Shown in pieces: positions 51,845 through 60,582 of a stretch of 64,000 nt of DNA; the first letter of the stretch is position 1, and every line of letters begins with the position of its first letter. The DNA lies in contig DLPV01000023.1 in the NCBI GenBank assembly GCA_002477465.1, forward strand, positions 39,602 to 103,601, in the 5' to 3' direction. The DNA comes from Gammaproteobacteria bacterium UBA7449 (GTDB lineage: Bacteria; Pseudomonadota; Gammaproteobacteria; Pseudomonadales; Pseudohongiellaceae). Under the pieces are notes generated by a model, which saw only the letters and a program-made list of their open reading frames with translations, did not search any database and was not told where the DNA came from. The position numbers and the translations under genes are program-made.

Positions 51845-53029
51845 TTACAGCTCACCCATTTCAGCAGCATAAAGCTCTGCAAGAATCTCGCGCCACTGAC
51901 CGTACTGTTCATCTACGGAACCACTCAGGGTAATGGTACGATCATCCAGATTAAGGACTTGGGGCAAGACCTCGTTCTCTAGCGACTGGCCAAGCTCTTC
52001 GAGCGCCTGCATATGAATGCGAGCCTCTGCCTGCTTGTCGAAACCACTCTTTATCAGAAACGCCCCGGCACCAACGCCGACGGCACCGCCCGCCTGAGTC
52101 GCATAATTACCTCCACTGCTGGCTGCGGCCAGACCACCTACCACGGCCGCCGCACCGGCAATGAATCTTCGCCGGGCGGAGTCACGCAACTCTCTGAGCG
52201 TGATAGTTTCCTGGTAGCTCTGTTCGCGCCAGGAATCATAGGGCAATCGCATCTGCCTAACATAAGTCGCGTAGTAATCCTGCACAGTGTCGATGAACAT
52301 GAAATCGCGCTCACGGATATTGCGAATGCGACCCAGGATCGGGTCGTTTTCTGCAGGCAGAGAAATCAGTTGATATTCCCCCCGACGGTTTTGACCGAGA
52401 TAAGCACCGAAGACTTCATCCTGGAACTTTTGGGCAAACAAAATTTCCGAAATCGTTCTGATTTCCTGAATTTCATTGTCTTCTATATTGCTCTGTCGAT
52501 AGGCCAGCAGGTCATTGGCGATCTTGTTGTAAATCACCTGGAACGGATCGTTCTTCTGACGCTGCTGTGGGTCATAGCTGAACTGGCTGATAATCTCTTC
52601 ATATTCTTTGGTGTACCACTCACGGCCACGCGAGTCTGATACCTTGACGCGAACAACCATAGACTCGCCATTTGATCGCAGAATGGTGCCATTAACCTGC
52701 ACATCCATAGGGCTCTCACCGTTTGGCATGACCCGCACGATGCCCCAGTTGGCAGAGCGCTGAAGGGTCTCGGCTAACAGGTAAGGCGCGTAGCGGGATT
52801 CAGCTACCCGGATTTCACCGTTGACGGTGTCTTCTTCATCTTTATCGATCTCATCTATGCCTGGGTCAAAGACGGTGATGCCAACGTCAAGAAGAAAATC
52901 CTCCGGCACATTCTGGCTGTCTTGAACGACTGGTGTATAAGTGGTCGACTTTACAGTGTGCGTGGCGCATGCATTGACAAAAATTGCCAGGCAAACTATC
53001 ACGACTGCGTGCTTAAATTGCAGGATCAT
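51845..53029 (-). CDS. Uncharacterised lipoprotein with glycine-rich segment, 394 residues
   Basis: Signal and lipobox LAIFVNAC (Cys about 21). The mature region has VGITVFDPGIDEIDKDEEDT and ETLQRSANWGIVRVMPNGES, the second typical of lipoproteins with a CsgG/DUF-type alpha/beta fold. Residues about 290-330 are glycine/alanine-rich with a glycine-zipper look (AGAAAVVGGLAAASSGGNYA, GGAVGVGAGAFL), which could insert in a membrane. The end is helical. The gene overlaps the Ser-rich gene by four bases. No named family is recognised. Confidence 0.65.
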   Translation of the reverse strand: MILQFKHAVVIVCLAIFVNACATHTVKSTTYTPVVQDSQNVPEDFLLDVGITVFDPGIDEIDKDEEDTVNGEIRVAESRYAPYLLAETLQRSANWGIVRVMPNGESPMDVQVNGTILRSNGESMVVRVKVSDSRGREWYTKEYEEIISQFSYDPQQRQKNDPFQVIYNKIANDLLAYRQSNIEDNEIQEIRTISEILFAQKFQDEVFGAYLGQNRRGEYQLISLPAENDPILGRIRNIRERDFMFIDTVQDYYATYVRQMRLPYDSWREQSYQETITLRELRDSARRRFIAGAAAVVGGLAAASSGGNYATQAGGAVGVGAGAFLIKSGFDKQAEARIHMQALEELGQSLENEVLPQVLNLDDRTITLSGSVDEQYGQWREILAELYAAEMGEL

Positions 53030-54171
53030 TGCTCTTCACCAATACCCGTATAATTTCTATATTCTTCCCAGAGTGCTTCGCGCAACTCAGGATCCGGTTC
53101 TCTCATAGCCGCTTCTCTGAGCTGCCGTGCGACGACATCATCATCGCGCCCACTCGGAATATCTTCCGGGGGCGGGAAAGTCTCCGCTGGTTCGCCGCTG
53201 GAAGAAGAAGGCCTTCCGATGGCGGCAACAGCGCCTGCTGAGGCAGATGAGGCGGCCTCTTCCATGGTTTGCGGCTGTTGGCCGCCGCCAGCAGCACCAC
53301 CGGCTGAACCCCCATCTCCACCTATCGCGACAGAACCTGCTTCGTTGCTTTCATTCTGGGCACGCTCTCTTTCCCCGAGGATGAATCCATCGAAAGTCTC
53401 GTAGCCGCGGCGCAAACGCTCATCGAGAATGGCAGCGCGTTCCGCGGTAGTCGCCGCGCCTGCACCAGTTGAAACTTGCTGCGATGACCCATCTGAAGCC
53501 CCCGATGGCAGAGAATCTAGTCCATAATCCCCACCCGGCCTTCTTAAAGCGCCATTTCTTGAAGATTGCATCCCACTTTGTCCATTTTGCAGGTCGCCAG
53601 TAGAAGAATCTCTCCCACCGGCGTCTCCGCCCTGCTGCTCGCCCGGAAATCGGGAATCTGTGCCAGCACCCTGGCCAGCGGATTCCTGGCCTCCGCCGCT
53701 GGCTTGCTGAACACCCGCGGAATCGCCTGTTTGCGCGTCCTGACCTCCACTTTGGCTCGCGCCTGCGCCCTGGCTTGCACTACTTGACGATGAAGAAGCC
53801 CCAGGAAAAGACGCTGTGGGCATTGATGCCCCACCTGAGGAAGAACTGCTGCTTGAAGATGAACCACTCGCAGATTGCGCACCAGACGCTGAACTGGACT
53901 GAGAGCTGGACTGAGAACCAGAGGAGCTGCTCTGCCGTTGGCTTTGCTGCTGGCTTGAGCTTGACTGCGATGAAGGTGAAGGCAGCTGAGGCGTCGACGG
54001 GCGCGAGCTACTCGAGCTGGACGGTGAGGGCATGCTCGGCGCACTGCTGGAACTGGATGACTGAGAAGGAGGCATCGGCATGCTGGAGCTAGACTGGCTC
54101 TGGCTAGCAGATTGGCAAGCCACCAGGATCACACCTATCCCACCGGCTAACGCTAACTTGAATAGATTCAT
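53026..54171 (-). CDS. Ser/Gln-rich low-complexity lipoprotein, 381 residues
   Basis: Lipobox GVILVAC (Cys about 19). Residues about 20-250 are almost purely Ser, Gln, Pro, Gly and Ala with long Ser runs; the rest is Gly-rich with a conserved-looking folded C-terminus (about 260-381: ERAAILDERLRRGYETFDGF, then DDDVVARQLREAAMREPDPE, then LWEEYRNYTGIGEEQ). Long Ser-rich linkers act as flexible or glycosylated stalks at the cell surface. It is the second gene of the minus-strand cluster, and its stop overlaps the next gene's start. The stalk is a visible feature; its role is inferred. Confidence 0.7.
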   Translation of the reverse strand: MNLFKLALAGGIGVILVACQSASQSQSSSSMPMPPSQSSSSSSAPSMPSPSSSSSSRPSTPQLPSPSSQSSSSQQQSQRQSSSSGSQSSSQSSSASGAQSASGSSSSSSSSSGGASMPTASFPGASSSSSSASQGAGASQSGGQDAQTGDSAGVQQASGGGQESAGQGAGTDSRFPGEQQGGDAGGRDSSTGDLQNGQSGMQSSRNGALRRPGGDYGLDSLPSGASDGSSQQVSTGAGAATTAERAAILDERLRRGYETFDGFILGERERAQNESNEAGSVAIGGDGGSAGGAAGGGQQPQTMEEAASSASAGAVAAIGRPSSSSGEPAETFPPPEDIPSGRDDDVVARQLREAAMREPDPELREALWEEYRNYTGIGEEQ

Positions 54172-54262
54172 TGATCTCTCACTACAGGATTGCGCTCATT
54201 TGATTTCGCATTTTGTCGTTCATTCGACGCATTTAACTGAATTTGGCGTCTTTTTCGCCGCG

Positions 54263-54284
54263 GTCCTGAGGGGGTTTTCAGGGC
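54263..54284. other. Hairpin in the 333-base gap between two cluster genes
   Basis: The gap 54172-54504 has no gene I can support. One inverted repeat (GTCCTGA, 54263-54269; TCAGGGC, 54278-54284; one G-T pair) is present. No T run follows on the minus strand, so it is only a weak terminator candidate for the TonB-like gene upstream. GAGAGA precedes the 54171 start. I did not find a convincing promoter. Confidence 0.3.
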
Positions 54285-54504
54285 ACTTTTCATCACGCCT
54301 TTCAGGACTCTGATCAACGCCGGTAAACAGCTGATTAGCGCTGCCTGATTGCGTTTAGCCTGCCACCATGGGCACCGCTGTGCGTCCGGCCCCTCGCCCG
54401 CATACGCACCGGCTTGTTATACGTTCAAATTGGCAGAAACCCCCTTAATCCTTGCTGAATGGTGTACGAATCGTTCTTAAGATCGTACCCCTAACAGCGC
54501 TAAA

Positions 54505-55926
54505 TTAGTACCAATACCGGACCCGAAAGCGGTTACCTTCGGTAGTTACAGGGACCCCGTCTACGAGGATTGGACGGAAGGTAAGATCGCGCATTGTCCG
54601 ACTCACGTTGCCAATCCGGATGATGTTGTCTTCGTTCTCGTCACTAAGAACCTGTACCGACCTTACAGAACCATTACGAGTTACCGTGAACATAAGATCA
54701 GCGTAATCAACCCTCAGTGAGGCACGCCCCTCACCTTTGGCGCTGCCACGGCCCATCCTGCGAGGCTGCCTGTCAATCACCGGTATAGGTACGACCGTGC
54801 CGAACAGTTTTTTTCGCGTGGCTGCGCCGTCTTCTTGCACCGCCAATAGATTCCAGGCTGTCTGGTAAACCTCGCCAGCGCGACGACGCTGTTCATAGAT
54901 GAGGTACCAGTCGGCCAGGTTGGTCAAGGCCTCGGCGAGCAGATTTACATCTTCGCCCTGCTCGTAGTGAGTCACAATCTCGCGCAGGGCCCCTTCACCG
55001 GCACTGAAGCCGGCAGGCTCTGTTGAATAGCGTTCATTGAGGAGCTGCGCCAGCAATTCCTGGCTGGTTCTAAACTCTGTGTTATCGACCTGGTTGAGCA
55101 ATTGCGGGTTACGAGAAATCTGGTAAGAGGTCTGCACGACATTATTCAGGTATGGCACATATCTCTCATCGTCTTTACCAAAGTGAAACTCCACCAGTCG
55201 TGCCGCGGCATTGAACATGAGCTGCGCGGTACTGAGGCGAATTCCCAGCGCCTCGCCGAGGCCAATATTAAAAGCCTGCATATTCCATTGCCCCATCTTC
55301 TCAAGCACTGGAATGATGCGGGGATCAGTGGGCCCGTAGGCGCGCTGCTGAATATAGAACAGGTAGTCATGATAGAGATCCGCATCACTCCATTGTCCCA
55401 GCGTCGTGTAACTCTCGATCATGTCTTCGACGATTGGGATTTGATCAGTAGTGTGCAGACCGCTGTTTATCCGACTAACGTGCATCGCCCGGTCCAGCGA
55501 TTGCAGTGCAGCAATATGATCGCCCTGTGCCTGATGTAATTCACCCAGCGCGGCGAGTTGTTCCACCAGGCTGACGTCCCATGCGCCACCAGCGGTCTCA
55601 GTGGTCGCAACCGCGGTACTGTACTCCTCGATGGCGAGGCTGCGCTCCGAGAACGCAGGATCGTCTTCAGGGCTTTGCGCAGGCGCGCCTTGATCTGGAT
55701 AAATCGGATCCTGTCCTTCAATGATAGGAATCGGGAAATCAACGTAGAGGACGCGCGAGCCCCCCTCTGTTTCTGCTGGTTCCGACTCAACGGGCTGATC
55801 CCCCGCCGCTGCAGCGGCAGTTGCAGCAACGCTTTGAGCGAAGGAAAATCCATGCAGCAGCATGACCGCCGCGCTGAATGCGACGATAAAAAATGGGGGT
55901 GATTGGGTTCCGCTAATCTTTTTCAT
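54505..55926 (-). CDS. Periplasmic TPR-like protein with TonB-like C-terminal domain
   Basis: 473 residues: signal peptide (about 1-31, ending GFSFAQ), a Glu/Pro/Ala linker, a long helical TPR-like part (about 90-370: LAALGELHQAQGDHIAALQS, then YTTLGQWSDADLYHDYLFYI), and a C-terminal domain (about 395-473) with SLRVDYADLMFTVTRNGSVR, then MRDLTFRPILVDGVPVTTEG and the final RFRVRYWY. This matches the TonB C-terminal/energy-transducer pattern that contacts outer-membrane proteins. No membrane anchor of the TonB type is present; it is exported instead. It is the first gene of the cluster in transcription order, but a 333-base gap separates it from the rest. Confidence 0.7.
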   Translation of the reverse strand: MKKISGTQSPPFFIVAFSAAVMLLHGFSFAQSVAATAAAAAGDQPVESEPAETEGGSRVLYVDFPIPIIEGQDPIYPDQGAPAQSPEDDPAFSERSLAIEEYSTAVATTETAGGAWDVSLVEQLAALGELHQAQGDHIAALQSLDRAMHVSRINSGLHTTDQIPIVEDMIESYTTLGQWSDADLYHDYLFYIQQRAYGPTDPRIIPVLEKMGQWNMQAFNIGLGEALGIRLSTAQLMFNAAARLVEFHFGKDDERYVPYLNNVVQTSYQISRNPQLLNQVDNTEFRTSQELLAQLLNERYSTEPAGFSAGEGALREIVTHYEQGEDVNLLAEALTNLADWYLIYEQRRRAGEVYQTAWNLLAVQEDGAATRKKLFGTVVPIPVIDRQPRRMGRGSAKGEGRASLRVDYADLMFTVTRNGSVRSVQVLSDENEDNIIRIGNVSRTMRDLTFRPILVDGVPVTTEGNRFRVRYWY

Positions 55927-56117
55927 GAAAATTGGTAGCGCCTAGTCAAAAAATGCGATCAATAACCCGGATAAAACCAGTTCTACGCTCCGGGTGGCGG
56001 CAAGGTTTAAAGACAGCGGCTAAGCCTTTACCCACTTATAAAACACCCTCTTGGCACTGTAAACAGCTAAGTCCTTGAAACCTCATTAAAAGCTGACGTT
56101 TCTCCGCCTCCCCCAAC

Positions 56118-58130
56118 TCAGACTGTTTTCTGTAAGCGCAGATTGCCACTGGGGTCAGTTTCAGCGCACCAATCCGGCGCCACAAAAGTTGTCGCTGAAT
56201 ATTCGGTTATTACAGCCGGGCCAAACAGTCTTCGCCCGGATTTCATGGCGTCACGCGCAATCACCGCAACCCCGTCTTCGCGCCCATCTTCAGCATAGAC
56301 CTCGCCATTGGCAACATTATCGCTATCCTTTTGCACTGATGCGCCCGGTAACTCCAGGGCGTCAGCTACAACCTGGACATCAACGCATATATTTACCATT
56401 TCAACTGCTCCAGAGAGGGCGTAACCATAACGACGCTGGTGCATCGCGTTAAAGTTCATAAGGGTGTCGGCAAGACCGACCCAAGGCACATTCAGAGTGT
56501 AAGACTGTCCGCGATAACAGATGTCGACGCTACGTTTGGAGTTGAGCTCAGGCGGCTGTGCAGACTGATCACTGAGCTCTTCGGTCGCCTGATCTTCCAG
56601 AGTTTGAAATTCCGCCTCCAGCGCAGAGACTTCAATCTGGTCCTGCTGCAGGCCGACCGTCCTGGTGAACTGACGCCCGCGAGTTGCTACCAACATGCCC
56701 AGCGCAGACAGCACGCCACCGCGAGATGGCACCATGGCAAATTTCATCTGCATCGCTTCCGCCAGAGCACAGACGTGTAATCCCCCGGCGCCGCCAAAGC
56801 TGGCCAGCACAAATTCTTCCGGATCAAAGCCACGATTAACTGATATTTCCCTGATCGCTTTCGCCATGTGCTCATTGGCGATACCAATGATACCCGCGGC
56901 GGTTTCCTCGATGCTGATACCTATCTGGTCAGCTATATTTGCGATTGCGTTGCGCGCTTTCTCAACGCTGAGCAGTAAATCACCTGCTAGCTTCGCATCT
57001 GACACCAGCCGCCCCAGCACAAGGTTTGCGTCTGTAACTGTGGCCTCAATGCCACCCAGCCCATAACAGGCTGGACCGGGATCAGCACCCGCCGAGCGCG
57101 GCCCCACCTGCAGCATGCCGCCGCTATCCACGAAAGCAATGGAACCACCGCCGGCCCCGATGGTGTGCATGTCTACCATGGGCACAGCCACAGGATAAGG
57201 GCCAATATGCCCCTCTGAGGTAGTTCCAATCTCCCCGTCTAACAAAGCCACATCGGTCGAAGTACCGCCCATATCGAAGCTAATAATCTGCTCTATGCCA
57301 ACCTGTCGACCCAAATGCTTCATGGCGGTCAACCCGCCAGCTGGCCCTGACAGCAATAGTCGCACCGCAGCATCGGTGGCCTTCGACGCCTCGATCGTTT
57401 CACCATTGGACTGCATGATCTGTATTGAAGTGGAACCAAGCTGCGACTGCAGCCGTGACAAGTAGCCATGTACTACCGGGCCGAGTGAGGCGTTCAACCA
57501 GGTTGCAATCCCGCGTTCGTATTCTTTATATACCGGCAACACTTTTGACGAGCGGCTGAGGAAAACCGGTAGCCCAGATTCTTTGATTGCGGTTTCAATT
57601 GTTTTTTCAAACGTATCATCTAAAAATGAAAACAACAGGTTGATTGCCACCGCAGCGGGCTTTAGCTCCCGCAGTTTATCTAATAGAAGTTCTATTTCCT
57701 CGGAAGAAAGTGGTTCCAGGATCTCGCCTTGCGCAGACACACGTCCGCCAGTCTCCAGACTATAGTCGGGTGGAACCGGCACCGGTTGCGCCGGGAACTC
57801 AAGCGCGTAAAGCTTGGGGCGCGTCTGTCTTGCCAGCCGCAGCGTGTCACCAAACCCATAGTTTGTTACATAGGCAGTAACTGCATTCTTGCCTTCAAGT
57901 GCAGCGTTAGTTGCGACTGTACTACCATGAATAATGTGCAACCCGCCCCGTTCTGCTTCTTCCTGCAGCCCTAAGGCCTGGATACCATTGAGAATCGCCT
58001 GCTCTGGTGCTGCCGGTGTAGACAAGGTCTTATGCACGGACACCGTTGTAGTTTCGCCGATGCGCACACAGATAAAATCAGTGAACGTGCCGCCAGCATC
58101 TATTCCAAGTAGAGTCTTCGCTGTTAGCAA
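56118..58130 (-). CDS. Hydantoinase/oxoprolinase family protein (HyuA-like)
   Basis: A 670-residue protein with the HyuA ATP-binding fold: LLGIDAGGTFTDFICVR at the start, HGSTVATNAALEGKNAV, DMGGTSTDVALLDGEIG, and GGGSIAFVDSGGMLQVGPRS. The N-terminal (about 1-180) and central (about 195-500) domains are complete, with a C-terminal domain of about 150 residues. Family members hydrolyse hydantoins or 5-oxoproline with ATP, usually with a HyuB partner. No hyuB gene is adjacent, so the partner and substrate are unknown. The start is TTG 58130. It is divergent from mutM. Confidence 0.85.
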   Translation of the reverse strand: MLTAKTLLGIDAGGTFTDFICVRIGETTTVSVHKTLSTPAAPEQAILNGIQALGLQEEAERGGLHIIHGSTVATNAALEGKNAVTAYVTNYGFGDTLRLARQTRPKLYALEFPAQPVPVPPDYSLETGGRVSAQGEILEPLSSEEIELLLDKLRELKPAAVAINLLFSFLDDTFEKTIETAIKESGLPVFLSRSSKVLPVYKEYERGIATWLNASLGPVVHGYLSRLQSQLGSTSIQIMQSNGETIEASKATDAAVRLLLSGPAGGLTAMKHLGRQVGIEQIISFDMGGTSTDVALLDGEIGTTSEGHIGPYPVAVPMVDMHTIGAGGGSIAFVDSGGMLQVGPRSAGADPGPACYGLGGIEATVTDANLVLGRLVSDAKLAGDLLLSVEKARNAIANIADQIGISIEETAAGIIGIANEHMAKAIREISVNRGFDPEEFVLASFGGAGGLHVCALAEAMQMKFAMVPSRGGVLSALGMLVATRGRQFTRTVGLQQDQIEVSALEAEFQTLEDQATEELSDQSAQPPELNSKRSVDICYRGQSYTLNVPWVGLADTLMNFNAMHQRRYGYALSGAVEMVNICVDVQVVADALELPGASVQKDSDNVANGEVYAEDGREDGVAVIARDAMKSGRRLFGPAVITEYSATTFVAPDWCAETDPSGNLRLQKTV

Positions 58131-58218
58131 TTGGATTCCAATTCCGTTACTGTTAAGTCGCCGATTATAACCGCAGTCAATGCTGCCAACTAATTACTTT
58201 GATTGCTTGAGGCGCTAC

Positions 58219-59034
58219 TTGCCGGAACTTCCTGAAGTAGAAACAACTCGACGCGGTATCATCGAACACGTAAAGGGCAAAGTCGTCGAGCAGATTGTCA
58301 TTCGACAGCCATCACTGCGTTGGCCTATCTCTGAATCTTTACGCCCCGAACTAACCGGTAAAGAAATTCTCGACGTACAGCGACGCGGCAAATATTTGCT
58401 GTTGCGAGCTGAAACAGGAACCTTGCTGATCCATCTTGGAATGTCAGGCAGCTTGCGGATACTGACTCACCCGCTTAAGCCCGGCAAGCACGATCATGTT
58501 GACTTGCTGTTCCCTGACAAGAGCTGTTTACGATTTACTGATCCCAGGCGGTTTGGCTGTTTTCTCTGGCATAAAGGCGAAATCAGCGAGCATAAACTGC
58601 TGCGCAAACTTGGTCCGGAACCGCTTACCGATGAATTAGATGGCAGCCACCTTCATAGCCTGAGTCGAAAAAAAAATGCGCCAATTAAAAGCTTTATCAT
58701 GGATAGCCATGTCGTGGTGGGAGTAGGAAATATCTATGCCAATGAGGCGCTGTTTATGAGCGGCATCCACCCCAAGAGAGCGGCGGGGAGAATTGCACTG
58801 CCGCGGTATAAGATTTTGGCAAATAATATTAAGCTGGTCCTAAGCAATGCCATTGACGTCGGCGGAACGACGCTGCGTGACTTCACCAATAGCAGCGGCA
58901 ATCCTGGTTATTTCAAGCAGTCGTTGAAGGTTTATGGGCGCGGTGGTGCGGCATGCAAGAATTGCGGTGCTGAATTGAAAGAGATCAGGCTAGGGCAGCG
59001 CAGTACGGTCTACTGTCCGAAATGCCAAACTTAG
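58219..59034 (+). CDS. mutM: Formamidopyrimidine-DNA glycosylase
   Basis: The 271-residue protein (E. coli Fpg 269) starts PELPEVETTRRGI after removal of the initiator residue. Pro2 is the Schiff-base nucleophile and Glu3 the second catalytic residue; both are fixed only if TTG 58219 is the start. GAGG lies 6 bases upstream. An upstream start at 58180 would bury Pro2, so I reject it. The zinc finger is CKNCGAELKEIRLGQR then YCPKC. It removes 8-oxoguanine and formamidopyrimidines and nicks the abasic site. Confidence 0.96.
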   Translation: MPELPEVETTRRGIIEHVKGKVVEQIVIRQPSLRWPISESLRPELTGKEILDVQRRGKYLLLRAETGTLLIHLGMSGSLRILTHPLKPGKHDHVDLLFPDKSCLRFTDPRRFGCFLWHKGEISEHKLLRKLGPEPLTDELDGSHLHSLSRKKNAPIKSFIMDSHVVVGVGNIYANEALFMSGIHPKRAAGRIALPRYKILANNIKLVLSNAIDVGGTTLRDFTNSSGNPGYFKQSLKVYGRGGAACKNCGAELKEIRLGQRSTVYCPKCQT

Positions 59035-59064
59035 GGCTCGGTTCCGGGCTTTAGCTAACAGGAT

Positions 59065-59535
59065 TCAGGATTCAGTAATCGCCTTTGCAACCGACGGATG
59101 GACAAACTTCGAAATGTCACCGCCGTATGAGGCAATTTCTCTAACCAGTGTTGAAGAAATGTAAGACAGGTGTTCGGCCGGGGCCAGAAACACCGTTTCA
59201 ATCTCGGGCTCCAGAACACGATTCATGCCGACTAGCTGAAACTCATATTCGAAATCAGCGACTGTGCGCAGACCGCGCAAGATGATATTGGCCCCGCGTG
59301 ACTTTACAAATTCCGTCAACAGGGTATCGAACGACTCTACAGACACATTTTCGACGTGACCCAGCACCTCTTGTGCCAGTGCTACACGATGCTTGGTAGT
59401 CATCGTATTGTTTTTCTGGGCGTTTGTGCCCACGGCAACAATGATTTGATCGAACAGGTGCGAAGCACGTTCTACCAGATCGGTATGACCGTTGGTGATT
59501 GGATTGAACGTGCCTGGATATACAGCTATTTTCAT
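59065..59535 (-). CDS. coaD: Phosphopantetheine adenylyltransferase
   Basis: A 156-residue nucleotidyltransferase. AVYPGTFNPITNGHTDLVER holds the TxNH-type ATP site (N-G-H), and ANIILRGLRTVADFEYEFQL and STLVREIASYGGDISKFVHP match CoaD. It makes dephospho-CoA from 4'-phosphopantetheine and ATP. It is convergent with mutM. Confidence 0.96.
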   Translation of the reverse strand: MKIAVYPGTFNPITNGHTDLVERASHLFDQIIVAVGTNAQKNNTMTTKHRVALAQEVLGHVENVSVESFDTLLTEFVKSRGANIILRGLRTVADFEYEFQLVGMNRVLEPEIETVFLAPAEHLSYISSTLVREIASYGGDISKFVHPSVAKAITES

Positions 59536-59589
59536 CGGTCAGCCCCTGATTCGAGCCCGCATTCTAGCGAAATGGTAAGGGTGGCTCAA

Positions 59590-60582
59590 TCAGTCTCTCA
59601 GGAACTGCAGGATTCGATGCTCAAGCCAATTGCTGCTTTGGGCTGACACAAAGCCAACATGTCCTCCTTTAGAGCTCAACTCCATCACCGTGGATTCTGA
59701 AACCATGTCGGCCTCAGGGAGCGCGCCCGGGGGAATAAGCGGATCATCATAGCCCTGAATTAACAGGGTTGAAGCCGATATTTCTGGCAGAAATTTTATA
59801 CTGCTACAGCGCTCATAATAATCGTTGGCACTCTCAAACCCATGCAGTGGAGCAGTAATCTGATCATCGAATTCCCAAATATTGCTGACTCGAGAAACGT
59901 CACCTAGCCCCAGCAATTCTTCCAGTTCCGGCCCTTTGTCTTGCAACTCGAACTCTTTACGCTTATGCAAATAGTCGCTCAGCAAGCGTCTGGTAAAGTA
60001 ACGGCCGTAGATTCTGGAAAGTCCGGAAAGCATTTCCCGTGAGCAGAGCCCTAGTGTAAAGGGCGTTGATACCGCTACGGCTTTGTCTATTTTGCTGTGG
60101 TCGTGCTGCTCACCAAGCCATTTCAATAGGACATTTGCGCCCAGCGAATATCCGACTAATGAAACGGCCTCAGGTTTGTGCCGACTGATTACGTTTCTCA
60201 GCACTTCCTCAAGGTCATGGGATACACCAGAATGATAGGCTTGGGCCTTGCGATTAAGCTCCCCACTACAGCCCCGAAAATTCATGACCACACTATTAAA
60301 ACCGTTTTCTATTAACAGCGTTTGCAAGGAAAGCACATAGGAAGAGGACGAACTTCCACACAGGCCGTGTAGAATAAACACCAATGGCTGTGCAGAATTT
60401 TTAGCCGGCTCTTCGGCTGTCAGCCAATCAATATCTATGAAGTCGCCGTCACTGAGTTCAACTCTTTCACGCGCATGATTTACAGCAGGCGTACCCGCGA
60501 ACTTGCGCCATATGGTTTGGCTATGCCCTTCCGGCAACCACCAGGCAGGTTTAAATTCATGTTGAGAAGCGCCAGATGACAC
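59590..60582 (-). CDS. YheT-family alpha/beta hydrolase
   Basis: A 330-residue alpha/beta-hydrolase. The start FKPAWWLPEGHSQTIWRKFA matches YheT. The nucleophile elbow is VGYSLGANVLLKWLG (Ser in GYSLG), the family motif LHGLCGSSSSSYV precedes it, and the C-terminal KGGHVGFV supplies the His (GHVGF). The substrate is unknown; relatives act on esters. The start is a GTG sharing one base with the rsmD stop, so the two are coupled. Confidence 0.9.
   Translation of the reverse strand: MSSGASQHEFKPAWWLPEGHSQTIWRKFAGTPAVNHARERVELSDGDFIDIDWLTAEEPAKNSAQPLVFILHGLCGSSSSSYVLSLQTLLIENGFNSVVMNFRGCSGELNRKAQAYHSGVSHDLEEVLRNVISRHKPEAVSLVGYSLGANVLLKWLGEQHDHSKIDKAVAVSTPFTLGLCSREMLSGLSRIYGRYFTRRLLSDYLHKRKEFELQDKGPELEELLGLGDVSRVSNIWEFDDQITAPLHGFESANDYYERCSSIKFLPEISASTLLIQGYDDPLIPPGALPEADMVSESTVMELSSKGGHVGFVSAQSSNWLEHRILQFLRD

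Noticed and set aside
53026..54171. CRISPR-like or satellite repeats in the Ser-rich gene
   Set aside because: The repetition is codon-level low complexity in a continuous reading frame, without equal spacers.
42045..55926. Zorya-type anti-phage defence (ExbB/MotA-like channel plus partners)
   Set aside because: No ZorB-type peptidoglycan-binding protein, no helicase or nuclease genes (ZorC, ZorD, ZorE) are present.
42045..55926. Type VI secretion or Tol-Pal/TonB operon
   Set aside because: The FHA-like and ExbB-like genes are suggestive, but there are no tss genes, no tolA, tolB or pal, and no standard exbD/tolR.
58180..58218. Upstream start codon for mutM
   Set aside because: It would place 13 residues before the catalytic N-terminal proline, which must be at position 2.
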